64,000 nucleotides of DNA, taken from the NCBI GenBank assembly GCA_900542425.1, contig UQNQ01000001.1:124001-188000 (forward strand). Reading direction: 5' to 3'. Every line of letters starts with the position of its first letter. Within the stretch, counting starts at the first letter, position 1. Origin of the DNA: an uncultured Eubacteriales bacterium. Its GTDB lineage: Bacteria > Bacillota > Clostridia > Oscillospirales > CAG-272. The notes beneath the pieces were generated by a model, which searched no databases, was not told the origin of the DNA, and saw only the letters and a program-made list of their open reading frames with translations. Position numbers and translations under genes: made by a program. Below, one piece after another: positions 9,327 through 17,519 of this stretch.

Positions 9327-9811
9327 AGGATGTGAGGAGTCCTTTCCGAAGAAGATTCAGAGGCAAGAATGTTGTCTCTGATTTTTTTTAAGTATTCAAG
9401 AAGGATTTGTTCATCGGCTTTGCTGATATTTTGGAGCATGACTTTTTCAAATTCCATAATAGTTTCGCGATGTTTCAAATCCAAATCGCGTCCCTTGTCG
9501 AGAAGATATACATGGGTTTGACGCATATCGGAAGCATCGGTTTCCCGACGAATTAGCCCTTCTGCTTCCATTTTTTTGAGTGTGACACTGACGGTTGGGG
9601 CTTTGAGATGTGTAGCTTCCGCAATCGCAAGTTGCGTTACACCGTCGCCGTGGGAGAGAAACATTAAAATTTGCCGATAGCCGTTTTTGAAACCGAGTTC
9701 TTCGGATTTTTCTCTCATTTTATTGTGAAAAAGCTTGGAAATTTCATTGATTAACATACTGGGCTTGGGATCGCCGAAGCATTTTCGTCTTGCGGCTTCT
9801 TGATGTGCCAT
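9323..9811 (-). CDS. MarR-family transcriptional regulator of the ABC exporter
   Basis: This 162-residue protein has a winged helix-turn-helix near residues 55-110 (TQLAIAEATHLKAPTVSVTLKKMEAEGLIRRETDASDMRQTHVYLLDKG), flanked by dimerisation helices. It is the first gene of the exporter operon, with CGGAGG before the ATG. A perfect inverted repeat between the -10 box and the start codon suggests autorepression relieved by an exported compound. The ligand is unknown. Confidence 0.92.
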   Translation of the reverse strand: MAHQEAARRKCFGDPKPSMLINEISKLFHNKMREKSEELGFKNGYRQILMFLSHGDGVTQLAIAEATHLKAPTVSVTLKKMEAEGLIRRETDASDMRQTHVYLLDKGRDLDLKHRETIMEFEKVMLQNISKADEQILLEYLKKIRDNILASESSSERTPHIL

Positions 9812-9830
9812 AAATAACCTCCGATATAAT

Positions 9831-9879
9831 TAGTTAGAAAACTAACTATTAGTATAAAAAGAAAAACTCGCTCTGTCAA
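9831..9879 (-). promoter_or_regulatory. marR promoter and operator
   Basis: On the minus strand TTGACA (9874-9879) and TATACT (9851-9856) lie 17 nt apart. Just downstream, TAGTTAG-N4-CTAACTA (9831-9848) is a perfect 7-bp inverted repeat of the kind bound by MarR dimers, overlapping the expected transcription start. Confidence 0.85.
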
Positions 9880-9973
9880 GCGGGTTTTTGTTTGTTTACA
9901 GAATATTAAATTATATGAATAAATCATTATTCCGGTAAAATAATTTTATGTTTTCGATACGTCGGTACTTTTG

Positions 9974-10250
9974 TTAAAACGCAGTTTGGGCACGATAAGC
10001 AAGAGGATAAACGCCATACCGTTTTTTGAAAGCAGCCGGGAAAAAGCTTTGGCCGCCATCACCGAGAAGGTCGGCGATTTCTCCGACCGGACGGCTTGTT
10101 TCCGTAAGGTAACATGATGCGGCAATCGGCCGTGAACTGGTGTGATATGCCCCGGGCGTCCGTCCGGATGACCGAATATAGCTCCCGCACTGAACACTGT
10201 TAACGTGCAATGTGAGAAACTTGCAGTAGAAGGAAGTCTTGCCCGTAACT
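9974..10250 (-). pseudogene. Remnant of an AraC-family regulator (C-terminal DNA-binding domain)
   Basis: The minus-strand frame contains YLTETSRPVGEIADLLGDGG, then QSFFPAAFKKRYGVYPLAYR, the second helix-turn-helix and final helix of AraC/XylS proteins. It is preceded by GRTPGAYHT and R..A..YL positions that also fit. There is no intact first helix-turn-helix, effector domain or credible start. Other frames across 9946-10470 contain no further recognisable protein. I interpret it as a decayed gene; the upstream boundary is approximate. Confidence 0.6.
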
Positions 10251-10472
10251 GTGAAAAAATCTGTCATGCGATGATTTGGGGATCCTCTGACAGAGACGGT
10301 TTGCAGCCTTGCGGAGATTCGGTGGAAAGAGATATTTGAGGCAAACAGGGAATTCTCACCGTCGTTTTTTCTTGACCAAGACAAAAAGAGATGGAGAAAG
10401 AGCCTGCACCATTCTCAGATTTTCCGGACGAGGTCGTTTCTGCAACCGAAATATCCGAGGAAAAAATCAAGA

Positions 10473-10497
10473 GCCGCCCTGCTGGGCGGCTCTTTTT
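10473..10497. terminator. GC-rich hairpin terminator near the SPFH gene
   Basis: GAGCCGCCC and GGGCGGCTC form a hairpin directly followed by a T tract on the plus strand. On the minus strand, T-rich sequence follows shortly after, so it probably also ends the SPFH transcript. Confidence 0.7.
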
Positions 10498-10509
10498 ATA
10501 GAATTAAGT

Positions 10510-11448
10510 TTATTTTTCGGCGTCTTTTTCATCGGACAAAAGCGCTTTGAGACTTGCGGCAAGACCTGCGAGCGATTGGATTTCACTCGGAATGATGATT
10601 TTGGTTGCCTTTCCGTCGGCAGCCTTTTCAAAGGCTTCCAATCCCTTGATCGCAATGACTTTTTCGGACGGCGCTGCTTCGTTGATCTTTTTGATACCCT
10701 CGGCAGTCGCTTCCTGCACTTTCAGAATGGCTTCCGCTTCGCCTTCCGCTTGTCTGATTCTGGCTTCTCTTTCTGCTTCTGCAAGGAGAATTTGTCTTTG
10801 CTTCTGTGCTTCTGCATCGAGGATCATCGCCTGCTTTTTGCCTTCCGCGACAAGAATGGTGGAATTTTTCTCGCCTTCCGCACGCAGAATCAGCTCGCGG
10901 CGTTCACGTTCCGCCTTCATCTGCTTTTCCATCGCGTCCTGAATTTCCCGCGGCGGAATGATGTTTTTCAGCTCAACGCGGTTGACCTTAATTCCCCACG
11001 GATCGGTTGCTTCATCCAAGATGGCTCTCATTTTGGTATTGATGATATCGCGCGAGGTCAGGGTGCTGTCAAGTTCAAGCTCACCGATAATATTTCGAAG
11101 CGTTGTTGCTGTCAGATTCTCGATTGCGGCGATCGGCGCTTCTACACCGTAGGTAAAGAGCTTACAGTCCGTGATCTGGAAAAAGACGACGGTGTCAATC
11201 TGCATTTTAACATTATCTTTCGTGATAACGGCCTGCGGCTGAAAATCCGCGACCTGCTCCATCAGAGAAATTTTCTTTGCTACTCTCTCAACGAACGGAA
11301 TTTTCCAATGCAGACCTGTGTTCCATGTTGCGTGGTAGGTTCCAAGCCGTTCTACAACGTAAGCGCGTGCCTGCGGAACGATTTTGATGTTTGCAATGAG
11401 AACGATTAAAAATACAACGACCACAATACTGATGATAATCCATTCCAT
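10510..11448 (-). CDS. SPFH/Band 7 (stomatin/prohibitin-like) membrane protein
   Basis: This protein of about 312 residues has one N-terminal membrane helix (EWIIISIVVVVFLIVLIANI), a Band 7 domain (about residues 20-190: VPQARAYVVERLGTYHATWNTGLHWKIPFVE, then PWGIKVNRVELKNI) and a long Ala/Glu-rich coiled coil (about 190-270). The ATG at 11448 has GAGGTG 7 nt upstream and is preferred over an upstream in-frame codon. Such proteins form membrane microdomain scaffolds and commonly pair with NfeD proteins, as here. The specific role is unknown. Confidence 0.9.
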   Translation of the reverse strand: MEWIIISIVVVVFLIVLIANIKIVPQARAYVVERLGTYHATWNTGLHWKIPFVERVAKKISLMEQVADFQPQAVITKDNVKMQIDTVVFFQITDCKLFTYGVEAPIAAIENLTATTLRNIIGELELDSTLTSRDIINTKMRAILDEATDPWGIKVNRVELKNIIPPREIQDAMEKQMKAERERRELILRAEGEKNSTILVAEGKKQAMILDAEAQKQRQILLAEAEREARIRQAEGEAEAILKVQEATAEGIKKINEAAPSEKVIAIKGLEAFEKAADGKATKIIIPSEIQSLAGLAASLKALLSDEKDAEK

Positions 11449-11501
11449 ATAATTGCACCTCTTTCTCAAATAAAAATATGTAAATTATAAAATATGGAAA
11501 T

Positions 11502-11933
11502 TTATTTTTTGCAGATCAGCTTGACACCCTCGATAGCGACTACGTTCAGAATTTCTCCTTTTTCATATTTTATTTCCTGATCATAAGCGCGGGCAGACCA
11601 GATTTGTCCTTTTACCTTTACTTGACCGCAGCCCTTGATATTATCAATGGCTTCCGTAACGACGGCTTCTTCGCCGATGACAGCGTCCGCGTTGGTTGCA
11701 ACAGACGACAGCCCAAGTGTTTTTTTAAAGATGCCCTTTATAAAGATGATGAGTAGGGCGGAACATGCGAGGAACACGGTAATCTGGACCCAGAGCGGAA
11801 TCGGGAAAAAAGATAAAATCAGTGAGATGACCGCAGCCGGAATAAACCAGACAGAGACAAGTGCACAGGTGATAACTTCCAGTATGACGGCAAGGATGAT
11901 GACGCCAAGCCAAACAAGAGGCATATACTCCAT
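11502..11933 (-). CDS. NfeD-like membrane protein
   Basis: This 143-residue protein has three to four hydrophobic segments in the first 75 residues, then a C-terminal OB-fold-like domain (GEEAVVTEAIDNIKGCGQVKVKGQIWSARA). The layout matches short NfeD proteins that partner stomatin-type SPFH proteins, and it is encoded just upstream of one in the same operon. It has no serine-protease domain, so it is the short NfeD type. AGGAGGGA precedes the ATG. Confidence 0.85.
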   Translation of the reverse strand: MEYMPLVWLGVIILAVILEVITCALVSVWFIPAAVISLILSFFPIPLWVQITVFLACSALLIIFIKGIFKKTLGLSSVATNADAVIGEEAVVTEAIDNIKGCGQVKVKGQIWSARAYDQEIKYEKGEILNVVAIEGVKLICKK

Positions 11934-11966
11934 GATAGAATCCCTCCTTTCGGGTTTCTTATACTT

Positions 11967-11995
11967 ATCATATCATAAATATCATTTTTTGTAAA
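11967..11995 (-). promoter_or_regulatory. Promoter of the nfeD-SPFH operon
   Basis: On the minus strand TTTACA (11990-11995) and TATGAT (11967-11972) are 17 nt apart, about 30 nt upstream of the NfeD start codon. Confidence 0.6.
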
Positions 11996-12075
11996 TGGAA
12001 ATTGGAATAAAAAATATATAAAAAATGAAATTTCGTTACAGAAGAAGTCCAGACAAGGAAATCTTGCCAAAAGCG

Positions 12076-12103
12076 TTGAAATTTTCAAAAAAACAGGTAT
12101 AAT
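12076..12103 (+). promoter_or_regulatory. Promoter of the yfmF-yfmH-lgt-folD run
   Basis: TTGAAA (12076-12081) and TATAAT (12098-12103) are separated by 16 nt, about 50 nt before the first ATG. The four downstream genes are close or overlapping and on the same strand. Confidence 0.7.
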
Positions 12104-12153
12104 ATAAAAAAGCAGAGTTTTTATAAATTGAGAACGGAAAGGATCGATGTCAT

Positions 12154-13437
12154 ATGTCTTTTGAACGGAAAGAGCTTGGCAAAGGGATATATTTGAATAC
12201 GGTTCGTGAAGAAAAATTCAAAGCGAGTTTAATTTCGCTTCGCTTTGTTGTTCCGCTTGCCTTGCAGACGGCTGCAAAAAACGCGCTTTTGTTTCCGGTT
12301 CTGCTGCGCGGGTGCGAGCGGTATCCGGATATCGGCAGAATCCGCAAAGAGGAGGAGTCTATTTACGACACCAATATATCAGACAGCGTCTATAAAAGAG
12401 GCGATTTACAGATCCTCGAGCTTCGTATGAGCCTGTTAGATAATCAGTATGCCATTGACGGTATGAATATTACGGAAAGGGCAGTATCGCTTCTTGAAGA
12501 GCTCCTGTTTCATCCCGTAACGGAGAACGGTGTATTTTATCCGGATTATGTGGAGAGCGAAAAGAAAAAGCTTATTGATGATATCCGCGCGCAGGTCAAT
12601 GACAAGCGTCGGTACGCCATGATGCGTCTCACAGAGGAAATGTTTGCGGGTGAGGCATTCAGTGTTTCGGAGCTTGGAACCGTCGAAGATGTTTCTTCGG
12701 TATGCCCTACATGCCTATGGGAGCAATATAAAGAAATACTTTCCCGGGCGAGGATTGAAATTTTTGCGGTTGGAAATATGGATTTCAATGCCCTGGAGGA
12801 GCGCTTTACCAAGATGTTTTCGGAAATTTCCCGTACCGAGCCGTATTCTTTGAAAACGAATGTTATGAAATCGGCAAAGAAGACGGTCAAAACGGTCTAT
12901 GAGCATCAGAATGTGACACAGGGCAAGCTTGTTCTCGGTTTCTTCACAGGGCATTCCATTTCGGATGGGGATTATCATGTAATGCAGGTCCTTAATACCA
13001 TATACGGCGCCGGTGTTACAAGCAAACTGTTTCTCAACGTGCGGGAAAAGCTTAGCCTTTGTTATTACTGTTCCTCGGCCGAAAACGGTCAGAAGGGATA
13101 TATGACGGTCAGCTCCGGCATTGAGTTTGCCAATGAGAAAAAAGCGGCGGATGAAATTCTTCTTCAATTGGACAATATCAAAAACGGTATTCTTACGGAA
13201 GATGAAATTTCGGATGCGAAACTTGCTCTGATCGATTCTGCAGAACGTGTAGGTGACAGCACCGGCTCGATTATGAATTGGTATTTTTCCTGTGTGATGA
13301 ACGAAGAGATGATAACGCCTGAAGAAAAGATCGAACGGTTCCGCGCTGTGACAAAGGAACAAATCGTTCGCATGGCGCGTGATATTCAGCTTGACACCTA
13401 TTATTTCCTTTGCGGAAAGGAGGAGAGTACAAAATGA
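12154..13437 (+). CDS. yfmF: M16-family non-catalytic peptidase subunit, YfmF type
   Basis: This 427-residue protein is related to M16 zinc peptidases but lacks the HxxEH motif at the expected N-terminal position. It keeps the paired alpha/beta repeats and the C-terminal arginine/tyrosine region (TSKLFLNVREKLSLCYYCSS). That is the hallmark of the YfmF half of the YfmF-YfmH pair, which in Bacillus is needed for the aminopentanol-type modification of elongation factor P. Its stop overlaps the yfmH start by one base (ATGA), implying coupling and stoichiometric pairing. Confidence 0.85.
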   Translation: MSFERKELGKGIYLNTVREEKFKASLISLRFVVPLALQTAAKNALLFPVLLRGCERYPDIGRIRKEEESIYDTNISDSVYKRGDLQILELRMSLLDNQYAIDGMNITERAVSLLEELLFHPVTENGVFYPDYVESEKKKLIDDIRAQVNDKRRYAMMRLTEEMFAGEAFSVSELGTVEDVSSVCPTCLWEQYKEILSRARIEIFAVGNMDFNALEERFTKMFSEISRTEPYSLKTNVMKSAKKTVKTVYEHQNVTQGKLVLGFFTGHSISDGDYHVMQVLNTIYGAGVTSKLFLNVREKLSLCYYCSSAENGQKGYMTVSSGIEFANEKKAADEILLQLDNIKNGILTEDEISDAKLALIDSAERVGDSTGSIMNWYFSCVMNEEMITPEEKIERFRAVTKEQIVRMARDIQLDTYYFLCGKEESTK

Positions 13438-14720
13438 AATATGCAGGCGTAACGGAAAGAACGACGGATTTCGGTGAAAAGTATTTTTATATGAAACATC
13501 GAAGCGGTCTTGATATCTATGTGATTCCCAAAGATTTTAAAACCAGTTTTGCCATGTTTTCCACCAAATACGGCGCGATTGATAACTGCTTCAAGTTAGC
13601 GGGAGAAAAAGAATTTCACGAGGTGCCTGACGGAATCGCACATTATCTCGAGCATAAAATGTTTGAAAACGAGGACGGAGTCGATACCTTTTCCCGTTTT
13701 GCCAAATACGGAGCGAACGCCAATGCGTTCACGTCCGGTACGATGACATCTTATCTTTTTTCCTGTACGGATCATCTGAAGGAAAATCTGGAGATTCTCC
13801 TTGATTACGTATCCAAGCCCTATTTTACGCCTGAGAATGTGGAAAAGGAACGCGGTATTATCGGACAGGAAATCCGGATGTATGAGGATCATCCTGATTC
13901 CGCTATTTATTATAACCTGCTTGAAGCGCTTTATGAGAAGCATCAGACGCGCATCAATGTGGCAGGTACGGTAGAATCCATTGCGAAAATCACGCCGGAA
14001 TTGCTCTATGACTGCTATTATACGTTTTATAATTTCTCAAATATGACGCTTTGCGTATCCGGACGCGCGGATATGGACATGGTGCTGGACGTCGTGGACA
14101 GGATTTTGCCGGAACGCGAACAGAAAACCATTGTACGGCATTATCATTCGGAAAAACCAGAAGTGTACCGCAGGCGCGCCGAGGCAAAATTTGAGGTCGC
14201 AAAGCCGATGTTCTTAATCGGCGTCAAGGATATGGACATATCCTCTGACAGCCATGTGAGAATGAAGAAAAAGGCCGCGATGGGAATGCTCACCGATATG
14301 CTGTTCGGTTCTACTTCTCCGTTTGCCATCGACGTGTATGAGAGCGGGCTTGTCAACGGCTTTGATGCTGGCTATGACCATGGGCATGACAGTTCTAAAA
14401 TTCTTTTGGAGGGAGAGACGGATGATCCGGAGGCAGTTTACGGCAAATTCCTTTCCTATCTTGAAGAAAATCGGAAAAGCGGATTGTCCCGTGAGGATTT
14501 TACCAGAATTCAACGGGCGTCCTATGCGTCTTATATTCGGATGTTTGATTCCACGAAGCTTGCACAGTCTTTTACGTATATGATTCACGATGACTGTGAC
14601 CCGTTTGATTACGGAGAAGCGCTGAGGGCTGTAACGTTTGAAGATGTATCGGATTTGTTCGGAAAGCTTTTCCGTGAGGAATATTACGCGATGAGTGTGA
14701 TCAATCCTATCGGAAAATAA
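13434..14720 (+). CDS. yfmH: M16-family zinc peptidase, YfmH type
   Basis: This protein of about 428 residues is the catalytic partner of YfmF. The inverted zinc motif HYLEH occurs at about residues 69-73 (GIAHYLEHKMFE), with a downstream Glu region (ERGIIGQEIRMYEDHP). The start is the ATG at 13434, with AAGGAGGAG upstream, overlapping the previous stop. In Bacillus the pair is implicated in EF-P maturation. EF-P itself is not in this window. Confidence 0.88.
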   Translation: MKYAGVTERTTDFGEKYFYMKHRSGLDIYVIPKDFKTSFAMFSTKYGAIDNCFKLAGEKEFHEVPDGIAHYLEHKMFENEDGVDTFSRFAKYGANANAFTSGTMTSYLFSCTDHLKENLEILLDYVSKPYFTPENVEKERGIIGQEIRMYEDHPDSAIYYNLLEALYEKHQTRINVAGTVESIAKITPELLYDCYYTFYNFSNMTLCVSGRADMDMVLDVVDRILPEREQKTIVRHYHSEKPEVYRRRAEAKFEVAKPMFLIGVKDMDISSDSHVRMKKKAAMGMLTDMLFGSTSPFAIDVYESGLVNGFDAGYDHGHDSSKILLEGETDDPEAVYGKFLSYLEENRKSGLSREDFTRIQRASYASYIRMFDSTKLAQSFTYMIHDDCDPFDYGEALRAVTFEDVSDLFGKLFREEYYAMSVINPIGK

Positions 14721-14815
14721 AAAAGCAGTGCGTAAGCGTTGTCAGAAAGAGGAGAATTTTCATGCGGCAATTCTGCTTGCGCGGTGAAGGATAACACGAA
14801 AAAGGAGACGATTCA

Positions 14816-15958
14816 ATGGGAAATATATCAACGATCTCATTTCCGGGACTCGGAATTGGAGAATTTACAGTCAACGGGGTGGCGCTGTCGTTTCACATCG
14901 GAGATTTCCCGGTTACGGTCATGTGGTATGGCATTATCATATGCCTTGGGATTTTTGCCGGATTTGCTTATTTTGCATATCGGGCAAGACGCGCGGGGAT
15001 TTCCTTCGATGATATCCTCGATATTACGCTGATAACAGTCGTTTCCGCCATTGTAGGCGCAAGGCTGTATTTTATCATTTTTTTCGGAGGCTTTGTCGAG
15101 ACGGGCGGCACTTTCTGGGAAAACCTTGGGGGAACTCTCTATAATATCATTGCGATTTGGAACGGCGGACTTGCCATTTACGGCGGTATTATCGGCGGTG
15201 CGATTGCGGTTTATTTTATTTCCAAGCACAAAAAAATCGGGTTTTTCAAGCTTGCCGATATGATTGTACCCGGCGTGATGTTGGGGCAGCTGATTGGCAG
15301 ATGGGGAAATTTCTGTAATGGTGAGGCATTTGGTTCCGAAACCACGCTTCCTTGGAGAATGGGACTTTGCAATTCGCATACAAACTATCAGATGATCTAC
15401 GTGCATCCTACGTTTTTGTACGAATCGCTTTGGAATCTTATCGGATTTATTCTGATTAATGTATTCTATCAAAAACGTAAATATCATGGAGAGGTTACTT
15501 TGTGGTATTTTGCATGGTATGGTCTTGGAAGGGGCTTTATTGAGCTGCTCCGTACAGACTCGCTGATGATTGGCAGTGTCCGTGTATCGTCACTGCTTTC
15601 GTTCCTTTTGTTTTTTGCTGCTATACCGTTGTTTTTTATATTGCGTGCAAAATATAAAAAACTGTCTGACGACGGCTGCATTGAATACCAAGAGGTCGTA
15701 ACCATTCCGTTGCTGCTTGGTATTTTGCACAGAAAGCCAAGGAGTTCAGGAGCGGAAAAGGCGGATATGATGGAAAGTATATTGGAAAATTCCGGAAATG
15801 CCGGATTCGATACGGAAAAAACGCCGACAGAAGGCAGCGTGAATGAAACGGAAGGGGATACCGTCTCTTCTGTAGAAAAAGAACAGGCAGATGTGGAAGA
15901 AAATCTTCCGCAAACGCCGGAAAATGAGGAGAAAACGGACGATGGCACAAATCATTGA
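14816..15958 (+). CDS. lgt: Prolipoprotein diacylglyceryl transferase
   Basis: This 380-residue integral membrane enzyme transfers diacylglycerol to the lipobox cysteine of prolipoproteins. Recognisable segments are VGARLYFI, the family signature GQLIGRWGNFCNGEAFG, HPTFLYESLWN and YGLGRGFIELLRTDS. About seven membrane helices occupy residues 30-290. The last 80 residues are an acidic, low-complexity cytoplasmic tail (Glu/Thr/Pro-rich) longer than in most Lgt proteins. Lipoprotein substrates in the window include the ABC binding protein at 35422 and the protein at 40767. folD overlaps its 3' end by 17 bp. Confidence 0.95.
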   Translation: MGNISTISFPGLGIGEFTVNGVALSFHIGDFPVTVMWYGIIICLGIFAGFAYFAYRARRAGISFDDILDITLITVVSAIVGARLYFIIFFGGFVETGGTFWENLGGTLYNIIAIWNGGLAIYGGIIGGAIAVYFISKHKKIGFFKLADMIVPGVMLGQLIGRWGNFCNGEAFGSETTLPWRMGLCNSHTNYQMIYVHPTFLYESLWNLIGFILINVFYQKRKYHGEVTLWYFAWYGLGRGFIELLRTDSLMIGSVRVSSLLSFLLFFAAIPLFFILRAKYKKLSDDGCIEYQEVVTIPLLLGILHRKPRSSGAEKADMMESILENSGNAGFDTEKTPTEGSVNETEGDTVSSVEKEQADVEENLPQTPENEEKTDDGTNH

Positions 15959-16805
15959 CGGGAAAAAAATTTCCGCGGAAATCCGTGAAGAAATTGCGCG
16001 GGATGTAAAAGCGATGAAAGAGAGAGGCGTCACGCCGGGACTTGCGGTCATTATTGTAGGGGAGGATCCGGCATCTCAGATATATGTGCGCAACAAGGGA
16101 CGTGCGTGCGGGGAAGTCGGCATTTATTCCGAAATTATTGCGCTGCCGGAGCAGACGAGCGAGAGGGAATTGCTCGAACGCATCTCGGTATTGAACGAAA
16201 GAAAGGATATTCACGGAATTCTTGTACAGCTTCCGTTGCCGAGACATATCAACGAAAGCGCCGTGATTGCAGCAATTTCACCGGATAAGGACGTGGATGC
16301 CTTCAGCGAGGTGAATGTCGGAAAAATCATGATCGGAAATTACCGCTTTCTTCCGTGTACGCCTGCCGGTGTAATGGAACTTTTGAAAAGAACTGGAATT
16401 GAGACAGAGGGAAAACGAGTGGTGGTTGTAGGCAGAAGCAATATTGTCGGCAAGCCGCAGGCAATGCTGCTTTTGCATGCCAATGCCACGGTAACAATCT
16501 GTCATTCGCGGACAAAAAATCTTGGAGAGATTTGTCGAGAGGCGGATATTTTGGTTGTGGCAATCGGAAAGGCCAACTTTATCACGGAGGATATGGTAAA
16601 ACCTGGTGCTGTCGTGATTGATGTCGGTATGAACCGTACTCCGGATGGAAAATTAGCGGGCGATGTGGATTTTGCCGGCGTTTCTCGTGTGGCCGGCTAT
16701 CTTACGCCGGTCCCGGGCGGTGTCGGACCGATGACCATTACTATGCTTTTGAGAAACACGGTGACAGCTGCGGATATTCAATGTTCCAAAGACGTCGGCG
16801 CTTAA
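15942..16805 (+). CDS. folD: Bifunctional methylenetetrahydrofolate dehydrogenase/cyclohydrolase
   Basis: This protein of about 287 residues interconverts methylene-, methenyl- and formyl-tetrahydrofolate. Signatures are GEDPASQIYVRNKGRACGEVGI (conserved Lys), GILVQLPLPRH, PCTPAGVMELL, GRSNIVGKPQAMLLL and the C-terminal PVPGGVGPMTITMLL. The ATG at 15942 is chosen for its alignment with the usual MAQIIDGK start and for GAGGAG upstream; an upstream in-frame ATG would lie in the lgt tail. It ends the yfmF-yfmH-lgt run. Confidence 0.96.
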   Translation: MAQIIDGKKISAEIREEIARDVKAMKERGVTPGLAVIIVGEDPASQIYVRNKGRACGEVGIYSEIIALPEQTSERELLERISVLNERKDIHGILVQLPLPRHINESAVIAAISPDKDVDAFSEVNVGKIMIGNYRFLPCTPAGVMELLKRTGIETEGKRVVVVGRSNIVGKPQAMLLLHANATVTICHSRTKNLGEICREADILVVAIGKANFITEDMVKPGAVVIDVGMNRTPDGKLAGDVDFAGVSRVAGYLTPVPGGVGPMTITMLLRNTVTAADIQCSKDVGA

Positions 16806-16834
16806 ATGCTGACAAAATCTATTATCGGAAACGA

Positions 16835-16876
16835 AAGAAAAGCGGCAGAGCGCGTTGCGCAGCGCTCTGCCGTTCT
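16835..16876 (+). terminator. folD terminator, copy 1 of a dispersed hairpin
   Basis: CGGCAGAGCGC (16843-16853) pairs with GCGCTCTGCCG (16862-16872). Nearly the same 44-nt element recurs at 40561-40604 with compensatory stem changes. Confidence 0.75.
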
Positions 16877-16990
16877 TATGGAGAAAATCATAGAAAGAGA
16901 ATATCCTTTCGGGTATGGAGATGCTTTTAGAATAAAAAGTCAAATTTGTTTTTTATGAGAAGAAAACCTGAAAAACACATGATTTTCTCA

Positions 16991-17019
16991 TTGACAGAGG
17001 GATTTTCTTGTGATATAAT
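16991..17019 (+). promoter_or_regulatory. Promoter of the tRNA pair
   Basis: Perfect TTGACA (16991-16996) and TATAAT (17014-17019) with 17-nt spacing lie 15 nt before the mature tRNA-Leu. Confidence 0.9.
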
Positions 17020-17033
17020 AAAAAAGTAAATGC

Positions 17034-17115
17034 GCGGGCGTGGCGGAATGGCAGACGCGCTGGTCTTAGGAACCAGTGGGTGACCGTGCAGGTTCAAGTC
17101 CTGTCGCCCGCACCA
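17034..17115 (+). tRNA. tRNA-Leu (anticodon TAG)
   Basis: Acceptor arms GCGGGCG and CGCCCGC enclose a cloverleaf with anticodon stem CTGGT/ACCAG and loop CTTAGGA, giving anticodon TAG, which reads CUA and related Leu codons. The variable region, the T-loop GTTCAAGTC and an encoded CCA end are visible. Confidence 0.93.
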
Positions 17116-17132
17116 CACGCGTAAACTTGTGA

Positions 17133-17209
17133 GGGAGCATAGCTCAGCTGGTCAGAGCGCACGGTTCACATCCGTGAGGTCACAGGTTCGATCCCTGCTG
17201 TTCCCACCA
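17133..17209 (+). tRNA. tRNA-Val (anticodon CAC)
   Basis: Acceptor GGGAGCA pairs with TGTTCCC. The anticodon stem ACGG/CCGT encloses loop TTCACAT, giving CAC for the Val codon GUG. The T-loop GTTCGATCC and encoded CCA are present. It lies 17 nt after tRNA-Leu and is probably cotranscribed. Confidence 0.92.
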
Positions 17210-17216
17210 AAGTATA

Positions 17217-17255
17217 GTGCTGAATCCGGTATGATTTGGGATTCAGCACTTTTTT
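17217..17255 (+). terminator. tRNA operon terminator
   Basis: GTGCTGAATCC (17217-17227) pairs with GGATTCAGCAC (17239-17249), followed by a T run. Confidence 0.9.
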
Positions 17256-17283
17256 GTGAGATAAGATCTTCCGGCATGAACGC

Positions 17284-17327
17284 AAATCGGGAGAATATCA
17301 CTGTTACCGATGATATTCTCCCGATTT
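17284..17327. repeat. 17-bp inverted repeat without a T tract
   Basis: Arms 17284-17300 and 17311-17327 are perfectly complementary around a 10-nt loop, but neither strand has an adjacent T run. It lies between the tRNA terminator and the LysR stop. The AT-rich stretch 17330-17519 shows no gene. Function unknown. Confidence 0.7.
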
Positions 17328-17519
17328 GTGCTTTTGGACTATCATGAAATCGACAATAGCATTATAACCTGTTTGTAAAAAAATGTCAATTAGATATCAA
17401 AAAGATGTTTGTAAAAAAATTGAAATAATAGTATACAAAAATTTTACAATTTATATAAACTCAGAACAAAATAAGGAATTGTTGTTTGAATGTTTTGAAG
17501 AATTAGGAAAAATTCTCCG

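Noticed and set aside
10309..11409. Long plus-strand open frame of 366 codons
   Set aside because: It is antisense to the SPFH gene, has no recognisable domain, and reflects the codon bias of the real gene.
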